NCBI RefSeq assembly: GCF_012396365.1
Contig: NZ_JAAXPG010000017.1
Coordinates: forward strand, 1-64,000
Reading direction: 5' to 3'
Source: Nocardiopsis alborubida
GTDB taxonomy: Bacteria > Actinomycetota > Actinomycetes > Streptosporangiales > Streptosporangiaceae
Length of the DNA: 64,000 nucleotides
The translations under genes and the position numbers were made by a program. The notes beneath the pieces are model-generated. The model was not told the DNA's origin, searched no databases, and worked only from the letters and a program-made list of their open reading frames with translations. Of this stretch, positions 36,485 through 43,936 are shown in pieces. The number at the start of each line of letters is the position of its first letter. The stretch's first letter is position 1.

Positions 36485-37356
36485 GAGCGCCCCTGGTAGC
36501 TCACGCCGAAGACGGCGTGGGAGGCCTCGACACCGCCGTGCAGGACGTTGGTGATCGCAGGGGAGTCTCGCCGCTCCGGACCGGACCCTGAGGAGTCCGG
36601 GACCGCGTCCGGCGCGGCGTCCCGTACAGCGGACCGCGCGGAGGGAGCGGAGGGAGCGGCGGCGGGGAGCGTGGTGGCGGAGGATGCGGCGGCGGTCGGC
36701 ACGGCGGCCGGGGGAGCCGTGTTCCCGGGGCCTCCCCGGAAGGCGCCCTCCGCGGCGTGCCCGGGGCCGCCGCCCGGATGCCGACCGGGGACGTGGACCC
36801 AGACCGGCTCCTCGTACTCCTTGTTGGAGACGGCGGTGAGCGTGAAGTCCCCGGGGCGCAGCCGCGTGTGCCCCTGGGCGACCACGTCCTGGTAGACGGG
36901 CGCGGTCACCGCCACGACGAGGTCGGCGCCGGAGTCGCGGAGCGCGTCGCGCAGGGCGTCGCTGTCCACCACCCGTGCGGCGGTGACGATGCCGTTGCCG
37001 GAGTAACCGGAGGGGGAGGACACGGCGGACCCGTGGTGGACGACCATGCGCAGCCGCAGGCGCCCCGCCTCGGTCCGGTTGTGGTTGTGGCGGCGCAGGG
37101 CGTACTCGACCTCGGGCACGTAGCGGTCGAGCAGGCGGGTCTCCCCCACGGTCACCGGGAGCACCGCCATCTCGCCGTCGCCGCCGGACTGGACGTGCCA
37201 CTCCCCGCGGTCGAGTCCGCTGTGCTCGGCGGCGTCGCGCAGGAGCGCGGGTATGGCCTCCTGGAACTGGTGCTGGGTCAGCTCGTCCGAGCTGCCGTAC
37301 CCCTTGGCGTCGCACGTGACGATGACGCGCCGCCCGAACTCGGGAATCTGAGACAT
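36481..37356 (-). CDS. Class III nucleotide cyclase-like protein with C-terminal adaptor-like motif
   Basis: The 291-residue protein starts at ATG 37356. Residues 8-190 look like a class III cyclase catalytic domain. D16 in TCDAKGYGS and D60 in GGDGEMAVLP sit where the two metal-binding Asps lie, and R128 in NGIVTAARVVD matches the transition-state Arg, while the usual Asn of the VNxAAR pattern appears to be Val. A Pro/Ala/Ser linker of about 75 residues leads to the terminal motif ITNVLHGGVEASHAVFG (about 268-284), related to one in the next gene. It is first in a four-gene overlapping operon and divergent from a Pycsar-type effector gene. It may make a cyclic pyrimidine nucleotide, or be an inactive regulator. 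Confidence 0.72.
   Translation of the reverse strand: MSQIPEFGRRVIVTCDAKGYGSSDELTQHQFQEAIPALLRDAAEHSGLDRGEWHVQSGGDGEMAVLPVTVGETRLLDRYVPEVEYALRRHNHNRTEAGRLRLRMVVHHGSAVSSPSGYSGNGIVTAARVVDSDALRDALRDSGADLVVAVTAPVYQDVVAQGHTRLRPGDFTLTAVSNKEYEEPVWVHVPGRHPGGGPGHAAEGAFRGGPGNTAPPAAVPTAAASSATTLPAAAPSAPSARSAVRDAAPDAVPDSSGSGPERRDSPAITNVLHGGVEASHAVFGVSYQGRS
36505..36555 (-). other. Adaptor-like motif in the cyclase-like protein
   Basis: This codes for residues 268-284 at the extreme C-terminus, after a long disordered linker: TNVLHGGVEASHAVFG. It is the partner of the motif at 36179-36229. A terminal position after a flexible linker in one protein, and a position just before the NTPase in the other, is what paired signalling motifs usually show. 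Confidence 0.55.
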
Positions 37357-37556
37357 TTCCTCACTACTTCCTGGCGTGGAATCGCGGAACGCTGACAGTG
37401 TGGACCGGGGCGCGCACGCGAATCCCTGACCAGTCGACAATTCCCGCCCGGTTCCGCGTGAGGAGCCGCACACGGCGGAACACGGACCAGTCCGGAATCC
37501 GTCCGGCCAGAGGGGAGTGCAATACGGGGGAATTCACTTTCCGAGGAGAGGGAGCC
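37357..37556. promoter_or_regulatory. Divergent promoter region with repeats between cyclase and membrane effector
   Basis: This 200-base gap drives the four-gene operon leftward and the effector rightward. It contains GCGGAAC three times (37384-37390 and 37475-37481 direct, 37451-37457 as the inverted GTTCCGC) and GACCAGTC twice (37428-37435 and 37485-37492). Such repeats could bind a shared regulator that keeps both arms silent together; none is proven. Confidence 0.4.
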
Positions 37557-38036
37557 GTGGAAACCCACAAGGCAGTGGAGTCCCCCAGGTCAGACGGTAT
37601 CGAATCGGCCCTGGCCGTGGTGGCGTTTTTCCAGAACAACGTCGCCCAGGCCGACACGAAGATCGGTTTCCTGTGCGTCGCCCAGGTCGGTTTCGCCATG
37701 GCGCTCGTGAACGGAGGGGGGACCGGCGACACCGGCCCCCTTCCGGTGGCCCTGCCCGTCCTGGTCTGCGCTTTCGCCTTCCTCGTCGCGGGCTACCACC
37801 TGGTCCGGGCCCTGCGCCCCAGGCTGCGCTTCCACAGCGGCGGAAGGGCGGTGACGGGTTTTCCCCGGCCGCGTCCGCGGCAGCCGCTGACCTCCGACGA
37901 GGTGTGGCGGATGGCGGAAATACTGTCCGGAATCGCGTTGGAGAAGAACCGGCACATCCGGCGCTGCATCCCGTGGCTCGCCCTGATGCTCGTCGTGATC
38001 GTGGCGAATGGACTGGCGGAAAGGGCGTGGGGCTGA
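37557..38036 (+). CDS. Pycsar-type membrane effector (PycTM-like)
   Basis: The 159-residue protein starts at GTG 37557, with GAGGAGAGGGAG upstream. An N-terminal helix runs into the family-like NNVAQADTKIGFLCVAQVGF segment, first of two adjacent transmembrane helices (about 39-56 and 68-90), ending in the RALRPRL cluster. A cytosolic stretch of about 45 residues and a last hydrophobic segment (about 140-155) follow. In Pycsar immunity, cCMP or cUMP from a class III cyclase activates such membrane effectors, which then damage the membrane. Here the nearest cyclase-like gene is divergent, 200 bases away. The family call rests on the A-D-x-K pattern and topology. Confidence 0.72.
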   Translation: METHKAVESPRSDGIESALAVVAFFQNNVAQADTKIGFLCVAQVGFAMALVNGGGTGDTGPLPVALPVLVCAFAFLVAGYHLVRALRPRLRFHSGGRAVTGFPRPRPRQPLTSDEVWRMAEILSGIALEKNRHIRRCIPWLALMLVVIVANGLAERAWG

Positions 38037-38226
38037 GAGGGGCGTTGTCGCGGCGGGATCGGCGCCGGGAGTTATCACGGCGGGAGGGGGTCCGGGCGTT
38101 CCCCCGGTAAGCCGGAACCAGTCGTTCGCTTGGTGGAAGCCACCGTGGTGGACCGGATACCGGGGGTTCGCGGAACGGACGTTCCGAGGAGTTCGGGCGG
38201 CGGGCGTTCGCGGGACGGGGCGGGGG

Positions 38227-38928
38227 TCAGGCGTTCTCGTAGACGGCGCGCAGCGTGTCCATGTCCACGACGACGACGCGTCGGTACCGCGACAGCAACA
38301 ATCCCTCCTGGCGGAAGCGGCGCACGGCGTTGCCGACGGCGTCCGTGCGCGCGCCGATGAGCTTGCCCAGGTCGGTCTGCGACAGGCGCACCCCGAGCTC
38401 GACACCCTCGGGGACGGCGGCCCCGTGCCTGGCCGCCAGCTCCACCAGGACCCGGGCCAGGCGGGCGTCCACCTCGTAGCCGACGAACTCGGCGCGGTGC
38501 AGGTCGGACGAGGCCAACCGGTCGCCCATGACCGCTCCCACCGCCTCCCAGGCATCGGGGTGGCGCGTCAGGAACTCCCGGAAGGCCGTGTGGGTGTAGA
38601 CGCGCACGGACATGGGCGTGCACGCGGTGACCGTGGCGCTGGCCCCGCTGGAGCGGAACATGCCCATCTCGCCGACGACGTCACCGTGCACCCGGATGCC
38701 GAGCATCACCTCGGTGCCGTTGCGCAGCACCGAGGTGACCTTGGCACAGGCGGCCTCCCCCTCTCCGGCGGGGCACAGCAGCAGGACCTGCTCCCGGTCC
38801 TGGCCCTGCCCGATCAGCACCTCGCCCTCGGACACGCGGCGGGTCGGGGCAGACGCGAGCAGCCGGGCGGCGGTGTCGGGCTCCACGCGGTCCATGAAGG
38901 TGCGGGCGGGCCAGTGGTTCGGCGTCAT
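38227..38928 (-). CDS. Crp/Fnr-family regulator
   Basis: ATG 38928 is preceded by GGGAGG at six bases. The 233-residue protein has an N-terminal cNMP-binding-type beta barrel (about 10-130) and a C-terminal winged helix with LSQTDLGKLIGARTDAVGNAVRRFRQEGLL. In the phosphate-binding cassette GEMGMF is kept, but the position of the phosphate-binding Arg (R-S/T-A in CRP) reads ASATVT, and the region before it is altered. It may bind another ligand or none. It is convergent with the Pycsar-type effector gene, 190 bases away; a link with a cyclic-nucleotide system is tempting but unproven. Confidence 0.85.
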   Translation of the reverse strand: MTPNHWPARTFMDRVEPDTAARLLASAPTRRVSEGEVLIGQGQDREQVLLLCPAGEGEAACAKVTSVLRNGTEVMLGIRVHGDVVGEMGMFRSSGASATVTACTPMSVRVYTHTAFREFLTRHPDAWEAVGAVMGDRLASSDLHRAEFVGYEVDARLARVLVELAARHGAAVPEGVELGVRLSQTDLGKLIGARTDAVGNAVRRFRQEGLLLSRYRRVVVVDMDTLRAVYENA

Positions 38929-38965
38929 CGGGGTCCTCCCGCGACCCATGATGCCCGGTCGGACC

Positions 38966-40348
38966 TCACCTCAGGGGCGAATCCGCCGGATTGTCGGCCT
39001 TCCTTCCGAGGAACCAGGCCGCGGCCGCCGCCAGGACGGCCAGTGCGCCCAGGGCCGGGCCCACGACGTGGAACGCGTCCGTGAACCGCTCGCCCTCCAG
39101 GCGTCCCACGGTGAGCACGGCCAGGAGGGCCCCGACCGCGGCGAGGGCGACCGTCTCCACGGTGATCCGGGTCGCGTTGAACACCCCGGCCGCGACACCC
39201 GTCCGCTCGGCGGGCACCGTCCCCATGGCCATCCCGTCCACGACGCCGTTGGTGAGTCCCACTCCGGCCCCGATCAGCACGAACGGCAGGAGGAGGCGCC
39301 ACGGGGTGGCGTCCGGGCCCAGTGCGAGCATCCCCGTGGCCCCGGCGGCGCACAGCAGCAGGGCACCGACCACGACCGCGGTGTGGGGCAGGCGCGCGGC
39401 CAGTTCCGCGCCCAGGGCAGGCAGCAGCAGCGTGGGCAGCGTGAGCATCAACAGCCACAGCCCCGCCTGACCGGCGCCCAGCCCGACCACGGCGATCAGG
39501 TACGACGGCAGGTACACGAGCAGGGGCACGAGCACCGCCATGAACGCGGCGGCGGCCAGGGCGTGGGCGACGAACCGGCGGTTGGCCAGCAGGACCAGGT
39601 CCACCAGGGGGTCGCGGGCACGGCGTTCGACGAGCACGAAGGCGACCGCCAGGGCCGCGGTCAGGGCCAGCCCTCCGAGCACCGCCGGCAGGCCGCGCGC
39701 GGGGCCCTCCACCAGGACGGCGATCGAGGCGAGCAGCGCCGAGGTGAACAGGACCGCGCCGAGCCGGTCCACGGGCCTGCCCGTGCCGCGCGCGGCGGGC
39801 AGCAGGGGCACGAGGAACAGGACGAGCCCGGCCACGGCGGCCGGGGAGGCGAACGCGGCCCGCCAGCCGAGGTTCTCGACGAGCAGTCCGGCCACGGCCG
39901 GGCCGAAGGCGGTACCGGCGCCCAGCACCGTGCCCAGCAGGCCGAAGGCCCGGGCCCGCGCGGGTCCCTCGAAGGCCGCGGCGAGCATCGAGCTGCCGCC
40001 GGCGACCGCCGCCGCTGCGCCGACGCCGCCCGCCGCGCGCAGCAGGTTCAGGGCGGCGACGTCCCGGACGACCAGGCACAGCAGGCCGCTGGCGCAGAAC
40101 AGGGCGAGGCCGAAGGCGTAGACCCGGCGGCGGCCGACCGCGTCGGCGACCGACCCCGCGCACACGAGGAAGGCGGCGAAGCAGGCGTTGTAGGAGTTGA
40201 CGACCCACTGGGCGGCGCTCAGCGCACCGCCGAGTTCGGCCTGGACGGCGGGCAGGGCCACCGAGGCGCCGGTGATGGCCAGCGGGAAGGTGAGTGTGGA
40301 GAGCAGGACGGCGAGGAGCAGTACCCCGCCGCGGTCGCGTGTGGACAA
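38966..40348 (-). CDS. MFS drug/metabolite exporter
   Basis: The 460-residue protein starts at TTG 40348, with GGAG six bases upstream. It has the layout of the EmrB/QacA-type proton antiporters, with 12-14 hydrophobic segments. Motif A-like GSVADAVGRRRVYAFG lies after the second helix, and LGTVLGAGTAFGPAVAGLL matches the motif C antiporter signature. It probably exports small hydrophobic compounds. No regulator is adjacent apart from the Crp-type gene downstream on the same strand. Confidence 0.92.
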   Translation of the reverse strand: MSTRDRGGVLLLAVLLSTLTFPLAITGASVALPAVQAELGGALSAAQWVVNSYNACFAAFLVCAGSVADAVGRRRVYAFGLALFCASGLLCLVVRDVAALNLLRAAGGVGAAAAVAGGSSMLAAAFEGPARARAFGLLGTVLGAGTAFGPAVAGLLVENLGWRAAFASPAAVAGLVLFLVPLLPAARGTGRPVDRLGAVLFTSALLASIAVLVEGPARGLPAVLGGLALTAALAVAFVLVERRARDPLVDLVLLANRRFVAHALAAAAFMAVLVPLLVYLPSYLIAVVGLGAGQAGLWLLMLTLPTLLLPALGAELAARLPHTAVVVGALLLCAAGATGMLALGPDATPWRLLLPFVLIGAGVGLTNGVVDGMAMGTVPAERTGVAAGVFNATRITVETVALAAVGALLAVLTVGRLEGERFTDAFHVVGPALGALAVLAAAAAWFLGRKADNPADSPLR

Positions 40349-40576
40349 GAGGGGCTCCGTGGCATCGGAAGGCGGAGCCGGGCAGCACGCGGTGCCGCAC
40401 CGGCGTGGTCGCTGATGCGGCGGGAGGACTCTGGGGTCGGCCGCCGCTAGGCGGCCACGTCATCCGATTCGGGCACGGGCGGGAGCCTAGCCGGTCCCCG
40501 GCGGCACGGGCCAGCGGTTTTCCGTGTCGCTGCCGGGCCAGTCTCGGTACCGCTGCCTGTCGCTGACCGCAGGGGG

Positions 40577-40753
40577 TCACAGGTCCGGTTCCCGCTCCGG
40601 ATCCTCCGGGGGGACGGTTACGGAGCGACCGGCTTCGACGTCGGTCAGGCGCTCAACGATGATCGGTGCGGCGGGATTGCCCCACAGGGTTCGTTCGGCG
40701 GCGTGCCTTCTGTCGGGGTGTCGGGATGCCGGGGTCTTCCTGCGTGGCCGCAC
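40577..40753 (-). CDS. Possible small protein
   Basis: A 58-codon frame from GTG 40753 to TGA 40577 has good G/C third positions over its last 40 codons (reading ERTLWGNPAAPIIVERLTD) and an acidic tail. Another frame on the same strand is also open for part of it, and no ribosome site is clear. It lies just downstream of the Pro-rich membrane protein gene, in the same direction, and could be the tail of that operon. Confidence 0.35.
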   Translation of the reverse strand: MRPRRKTPASRHPDRRHAAERTLWGNPAAPIIVERLTDVEAGRSVTVPPEDPEREPDL

Positions 40754-40807
40754 CGGGCCCCCGCGCCGGTGCGGCCTCCATAGTGGTCCGCTGGTTCGTT
40801 CGGAAGG

Positions 40808-41458
40808 TCAGCCCAGTAAGCCGGTGAGGTGGTGGGCGAGGGCCCCTGCGGCGGTGGTCAGGGCGTAGCCCGCGACCGTCCAGCCCACGCGACGGCGGGG
40901 CCTGCGGTGGCTCGCCGGACGGCGGGGACGGTCCGACCTGCGCGGGAGGGGTGGCGGAGGCGTGCGCTCGCGCCTGGGTCGGGGAACCGGCAGGAGTTCG
41001 GGCCTGGGACCGTCGCCGGGGGCGGGGCGGGGGTCGTCTCCGGGGGCTGGCCTGCGCCCGGGTCCGGGCTGGGGCCGGGGAACCGGGTCAGGGGCAGCGG
41101 CCCTGCGCGGATGGGACCTCCGGGACTCGGCCTCGATCATCCACGCGGGCACGTCCCCGTGGGTGAGCCGGTGGCGCAGCCGGGGCGTGTCGGGCATCCG
41201 GGCGAGCAGTGCGCGCTCGCGCGGGGTCCGGCCCAGGGAGACGAGCGGGGGCGGCGGGGCCGTCGCCGGGCGCTGGGACGGGTGGGCTGCCGGAGGGCTC
41301 GCCGGTCGGGCAGCGGGGCGGGTGAGCGGCTGTGCCGCCGGACGGGCCGCTGTCCGGGCCCCCGGGCGGCCGAAGCGCTGGCCCCGGGGCGCGTCCAGAA
41401 CGCGTCGCATGTCCGGGGAGAGCGCGGGCGCTGCGGTTGCGAGAACCGGCGCGGTCAT
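40808..41458 (-). CDS. Proline/arginine-rich protein with C-terminal membrane anchor
   Basis: The product is 216 residues from ATG 41458, overlapping the HATPase stop by four bases. The body is Pro/Ala/Arg-rich and largely disordered, with a more ordered stretch RERALLARMPDTPRLRHRLTHGDVPAWMIEAE. The last 20 residues form a hydrophobic anchor (YALTTAAGALAHHLTGLLG). No family is recognised. Its place in an AbaA/WhiJ-like cluster suggests a developmental or antibiotic-control role, by context only. Confidence 0.65.
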   Translation of the reverse strand: MTAPVLATAAPALSPDMRRVLDAPRGQRFGRPGARTAARPAAQPLTRPAARPASPPAAHPSQRPATAPPPPLVSLGRTPRERALLARMPDTPRLRHRLTHGDVPAWMIEAESRRSHPRRAAAPDPVPRPQPGPGRRPAPGDDPRPAPGDGPRPELLPVPRPRRERTPPPPLPRRSDRPRRPASHRRPRRRVGWTVAGYALTTAAGALAHHLTGLLG

Positions 41459-42048
41459 CGGACGGCCTCCGGGACAGCCGTGGCGCAGGAGGCGGCAGCG
41501 GAGGCGGCGGGGGGAGCAGCAGGACCGGCGGGCAGGTCGAAGTCCGCCCACAGCACCGTGCCGAGCCCTTCGCAGAAGGGGAAGTCGACCACTCGGCGGG
41601 TGCCCCAGCGCGCGGCGAGGTGGTGGATGAGCAGCAGGCCCCGGCCGCGTTCGGCCTCGTGCCAGTCCCGCTCGGTGCGCTGGCGGGGGATGCGGGGGCG
41701 GGTGTCGGTGTCGCGGTAGCCGTCGTCGATGACCGAGAGTCGGAGCGTGCGCTCGTCCGGACGGGTGAGCGTGCGAACGACCCGGCCGCCGTCCTCTCCG
41801 GAGCGGGTGTGCTCGCAGGCGTTGGCGAACATCTCGCTGGCGCACAGCACGATCGCGTCGACCAAGTTCCGGTCCAGGCCCAGACCGGGCAACCCGAGCA
41901 GGGCGGGCGCGCTGGACAGGTCGCGGCGCAGGTCGGCGCGGACCCGGGAGGCGGTGGCCAGGGTTCCGGGGTAGAGGAGCGGCTTCCACAGGCTGTGGAC
42001 AACGGGGGGCGTTCGCTCGGGTACGGGGTTACGCGGCAGAATGGACAT
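41455..42048 (-). CDS. HATPase-type anti-sigma-like protein (AbaA/RsbW-like)
   Basis: The 197-residue core starts at ATG 42048, with GGAG eight bases upstream. It is a GHKL ATPase of the RsbW type: the N box reads CASEMFANACEHT, then LRLSVIDDGYRD and RGRGLLLIHHLAARWG. Such small kinases bind sigma or anti-sigma partners; streptomycete versions next to WhiJ-like XRE and DUF397 genes affect development and antibiotic output. The C-terminus is Ala/Pro-rich. The frame stays open upstream to ATG 42327, which overlaps the preceding stop, so a longer form of 290 residues is possible (see the next entry). Confidence 0.85.
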   Translation of the reverse strand: MSILPRNPVPERTPPVVHSLWKPLLYPGTLATASRVRADLRRDLSSAPALLGLPGLGLDRNLVDAIVLCASEMFANACEHTRSGEDGGRVVRTLTRPDERTLRLSVIDDGYRDTDTRPRIPRQRTERDWHEAERGRGLLLIHHLAARWGTRRVVDFPFCEGLGTVLWADFDLPAGPAAPPAASAAASCATAVPEAVR

Positions 42049-42327
42049 GCCAGGGGCTCCTTCGAGGAGTGAGGAAAACACTGATTTCTGGCCGTGCCCT
42101 GGGGGTGTTACGTCACCCGCCAGGGCTTTTCCGTGCCCGGCCGGAGGCGGCACGCGGGGGGAGTCCGCGAGCTTCCCGGACGGAGGGTGGACGGGAGCTG
42201 GGCGGTCGTCGCTGCCGTCCTGGGCGTTGCCGCGCGGGCAACGGGTGTGGGTGCTGTGGCCGCCGTTCTCGGTGCGACAGCAAGCGGGACAGGTCCACGG
42301 GGTCGTGAGGCGAGGCAGCCCGTTCAT
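42049..42327 (-). other. In-frame upstream extension with Cys motif (longer form or separate small ORF)
   Basis: ATG 42327 overlaps the stop of the upstream gene by four bases (ATGA) and opens 93 codons that run without a stop into the HATPase. The first 55 codons have normal coding bias and read TTPWTCPACCRTENGGH..CP, a zinc-finger-like start. The last 25 codons (42050-42125) lose the bias and look intergenic. The simplest reading is a small gene that has lost its stop, now in frame with the HATPase, which also keeps its own ribosome site. Confidence 0.45.
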
Positions 42328-42620
42328 TCGACGGCCCTCGCCTCTATCAGCTCCACCGCGACCGAGTGGGCCACGGAGAACTCGTGACCGGCGGGGTGCA
42401 GGGGCGAGAGGGCATTGCGGCCGTCCTGGGCGGTGTGCCGCCTGAACCATTGGCCGTCTATCAGAGCGACCGCTACCGAGCGGTTCCCGAGTCGGGCCAC
42501 GACCTGTCCCGGCTCCGGGGCCTCCTCCGCATTGAGCCTGTGTCTGGCTTCCAGGAGTCTCACCAGTTCAGCGGCCGGAGCACGGCGGACCCTGCGAGAG
42601 GTGGCGAACACGCGCGACAT
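42324..42620 (-). CDS. Small hypothetical protein in the WhiJ/AbaA-like cluster
   Basis: ATG 42620 is preceded by AGGGAG at five bases, giving 98 residues. It is basic at the N-terminus with a helix (PAAELVRLLEARHRL) and ends in a strand-rich part with VAVALIDGQWFRRH. No family is recognised. It is divergent from the XRE regulator across a 138-base gap and first in a run of overlapping genes leading to the HATPase. Confidence 0.65.
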   Translation of the reverse strand: MSRVFATSRRVRRAPAAELVRLLEARHRLNAEEAPEPGQVVARLGNRSVAVALIDGQWFRRHTAQDGRNALSPLHPAGHEFSVAHSVAVELIEARAVE

Positions 42621-42758
42621 GGAGACTCCCTGTGACGGGGCAGTGACATTAGGTCCAGTGTGACCCCCGGGAGAGCAAAAAGCAATGTGCTTACACACTT
42701 TGCTTCAGATTTTTGTTCTAGGCCGTCCGGAGACTTCCCCGTATGGCATGCTGAGTCC
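42621..42758. promoter_or_regulatory. Divergent promoter gap of the WhiJ/AbaA-like cluster
   Basis: This 138-base gap has an AT-rich core (about 42680-42720) that stands out from its surroundings and must hold both promoters. WhiJ-type regulators are known to act on their own loci. No exact operator can be named. Confidence 0.4.
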
Positions 42759-43628
42759 ATGACCGGCAAGACGCAGGCGCCCACAGTGGCCCGATGGGTG
42801 CTGGCCAGAGAGCTGCGACGGCTCAGAGGTGACCGTTCAGCCACGCAAGTGGCCAAGGCTCTCCGCTCTCAGCCGTCCAGTCTCGCCCGCTGGGAATCCG
42901 GTGGACCGGACGGTCAGGTGCCCGGAGTAGCTCGCCTGGAAAAGCTCATGGAGGTCTACGAAGCAGCTCCCGAAGAGGCCGCACGCCTCCTGAGCCTTCG
43001 TGAAACGGCGCGAACGCCCGGTTGGTGGCAGGGTCGAGAGATCGGCAAGCCGTATGGCACGTTCATCGGCCTCGAAGCCGCTGCCTCCGACATATGCGCG
43101 TACGAAGCACAGATCATCCCCGGGTTACTCCAGATCGAGGACTACACCCACGCTGTTACTCGTGCATGTTCCGCACCTGGCCGTGCACCCGCTGATGAGA
43201 TCGCAAACCGCATAGCCATCCGCATGCGCAGGCAAGAGGAGTGGATCGCACGACGTACACCCCATCTATGGGCGATTGTGACCGAAGGGGCGCTGCGTTC
43301 ACTGGTGGGTGGCTCTGACGTCATGCGCGCCCAACTCCAGCATGTTTTGGAGTTGTCCGAGGAACAGGACATGCTTACGCTCCAGGTGCTTCCCTTTACA
43401 GCAGGAGCACACGCCGCGATGGAAATTTTGGCCTTCGCGCTGATCGACGTTCCAGACGCGGGTCTATCGACGGTGTACCTGGAAGGGCCGACCGCCGACA
43501 TCTTCATGGACGACCCACAGGATGTCACCACGTACCGCCGGTCGTTCGAACACCTGCGCAAGGCCGCGCTGAACAGCCCGGACTCCCGAGCGCTGATCAC
43601 GGAAATAGTAGAAGGACTATCCGCATGA
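42759..43628 (+). CDS. XRE-family regulator with DUF5753 domain (WhiJ-like)
   Basis: The 289-residue protein starts at ATG 42759. The N-terminal helix-turn-helix (about 12-70) shows ARELRRLRGDRSATQVAKAL and SSLARWESG. The C-terminal DUF5753 domain (about 100-285) shows IGLEAAASDICAYEAQIIPGLLQ and the ILAFALIDVPD..TVYLEGPTAD block. This is the large actinobacterial WhiJ-like family, which works with a DUF397 partner; the next gene encodes exactly that, overlapping by four bases. Confidence 0.93.
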   Translation: MTGKTQAPTVARWVLARELRRLRGDRSATQVAKALRSQPSSLARWESGGPDGQVPGVARLEKLMEVYEAAPEEAARLLSLRETARTPGWWQGREIGKPYGTFIGLEAAASDICAYEAQIIPGLLQIEDYTHAVTRACSAPGRAPADEIANRIAIRMRRQEEWIARRTPHLWAIVTEGALRSLVGGSDVMRAQLQHVLELSEEQDMLTLQVLPFTAGAHAAMEILAFALIDVPDAGLSTVYLEGPTADIFMDDPQDVTTYRRSFEHLRKAALNSPDSRALITEIVEGLSA

Positions 43629-43810
43629 GTACGAACCTGGAATTTCGCAAGTCGTCCTACAGCGGCAGCAACGGCAACTGCGTGGAGGTAGCCGACACCT
43701 CCGACTTCTCCGCTGTCCGCGACACCCAGAACCGCGACCTGGGCACGCTCACCTTTAGCCCCGCTGAGTGGCGTGCCTTCCTGAGCACCACCAAGCACGA
43801 CGCGCGCTGA
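43625..43810 (+). CDS. DUF397 small protein
   Basis: The 61-residue protein starts at ATG 43625, within the regulator's stop (ATGA). It has the family core FRKSSYSGSNGNCVEVA and the closing FSPAEWRAFL. DUF397 proteins pair with WhiJ-like regulators and are thought to modulate their DNA binding. Translational coupling keeps the two in step. Confidence 0.95.
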   Translation: MSTNLEFRKSSYSGSNGNCVEVADTSDFSAVRDTQNRDLGTLTFSPAEWRAFLSTTKHDAR

Positions 43811-43936
43811 CCCGTACGGGCGCGCGGGCCTTCGGGATCCCGCGTGCCCACGCTCGCGGCTGCGCCGGGTCTCTACCCGGTGTCGGTTCCAGTATCCAGG
43901 CTGGGCAGGTCGTACGGCGGCGTTACGCTGATCCGC

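Noticed and set aside
40524-40868. Plus-strand frame of 114 codons between the MFS exporter and the Pro-rich gene
   Set aside because: Ser/Arg-rich translation without a ribosome site; the minus strand there has better coding bias.
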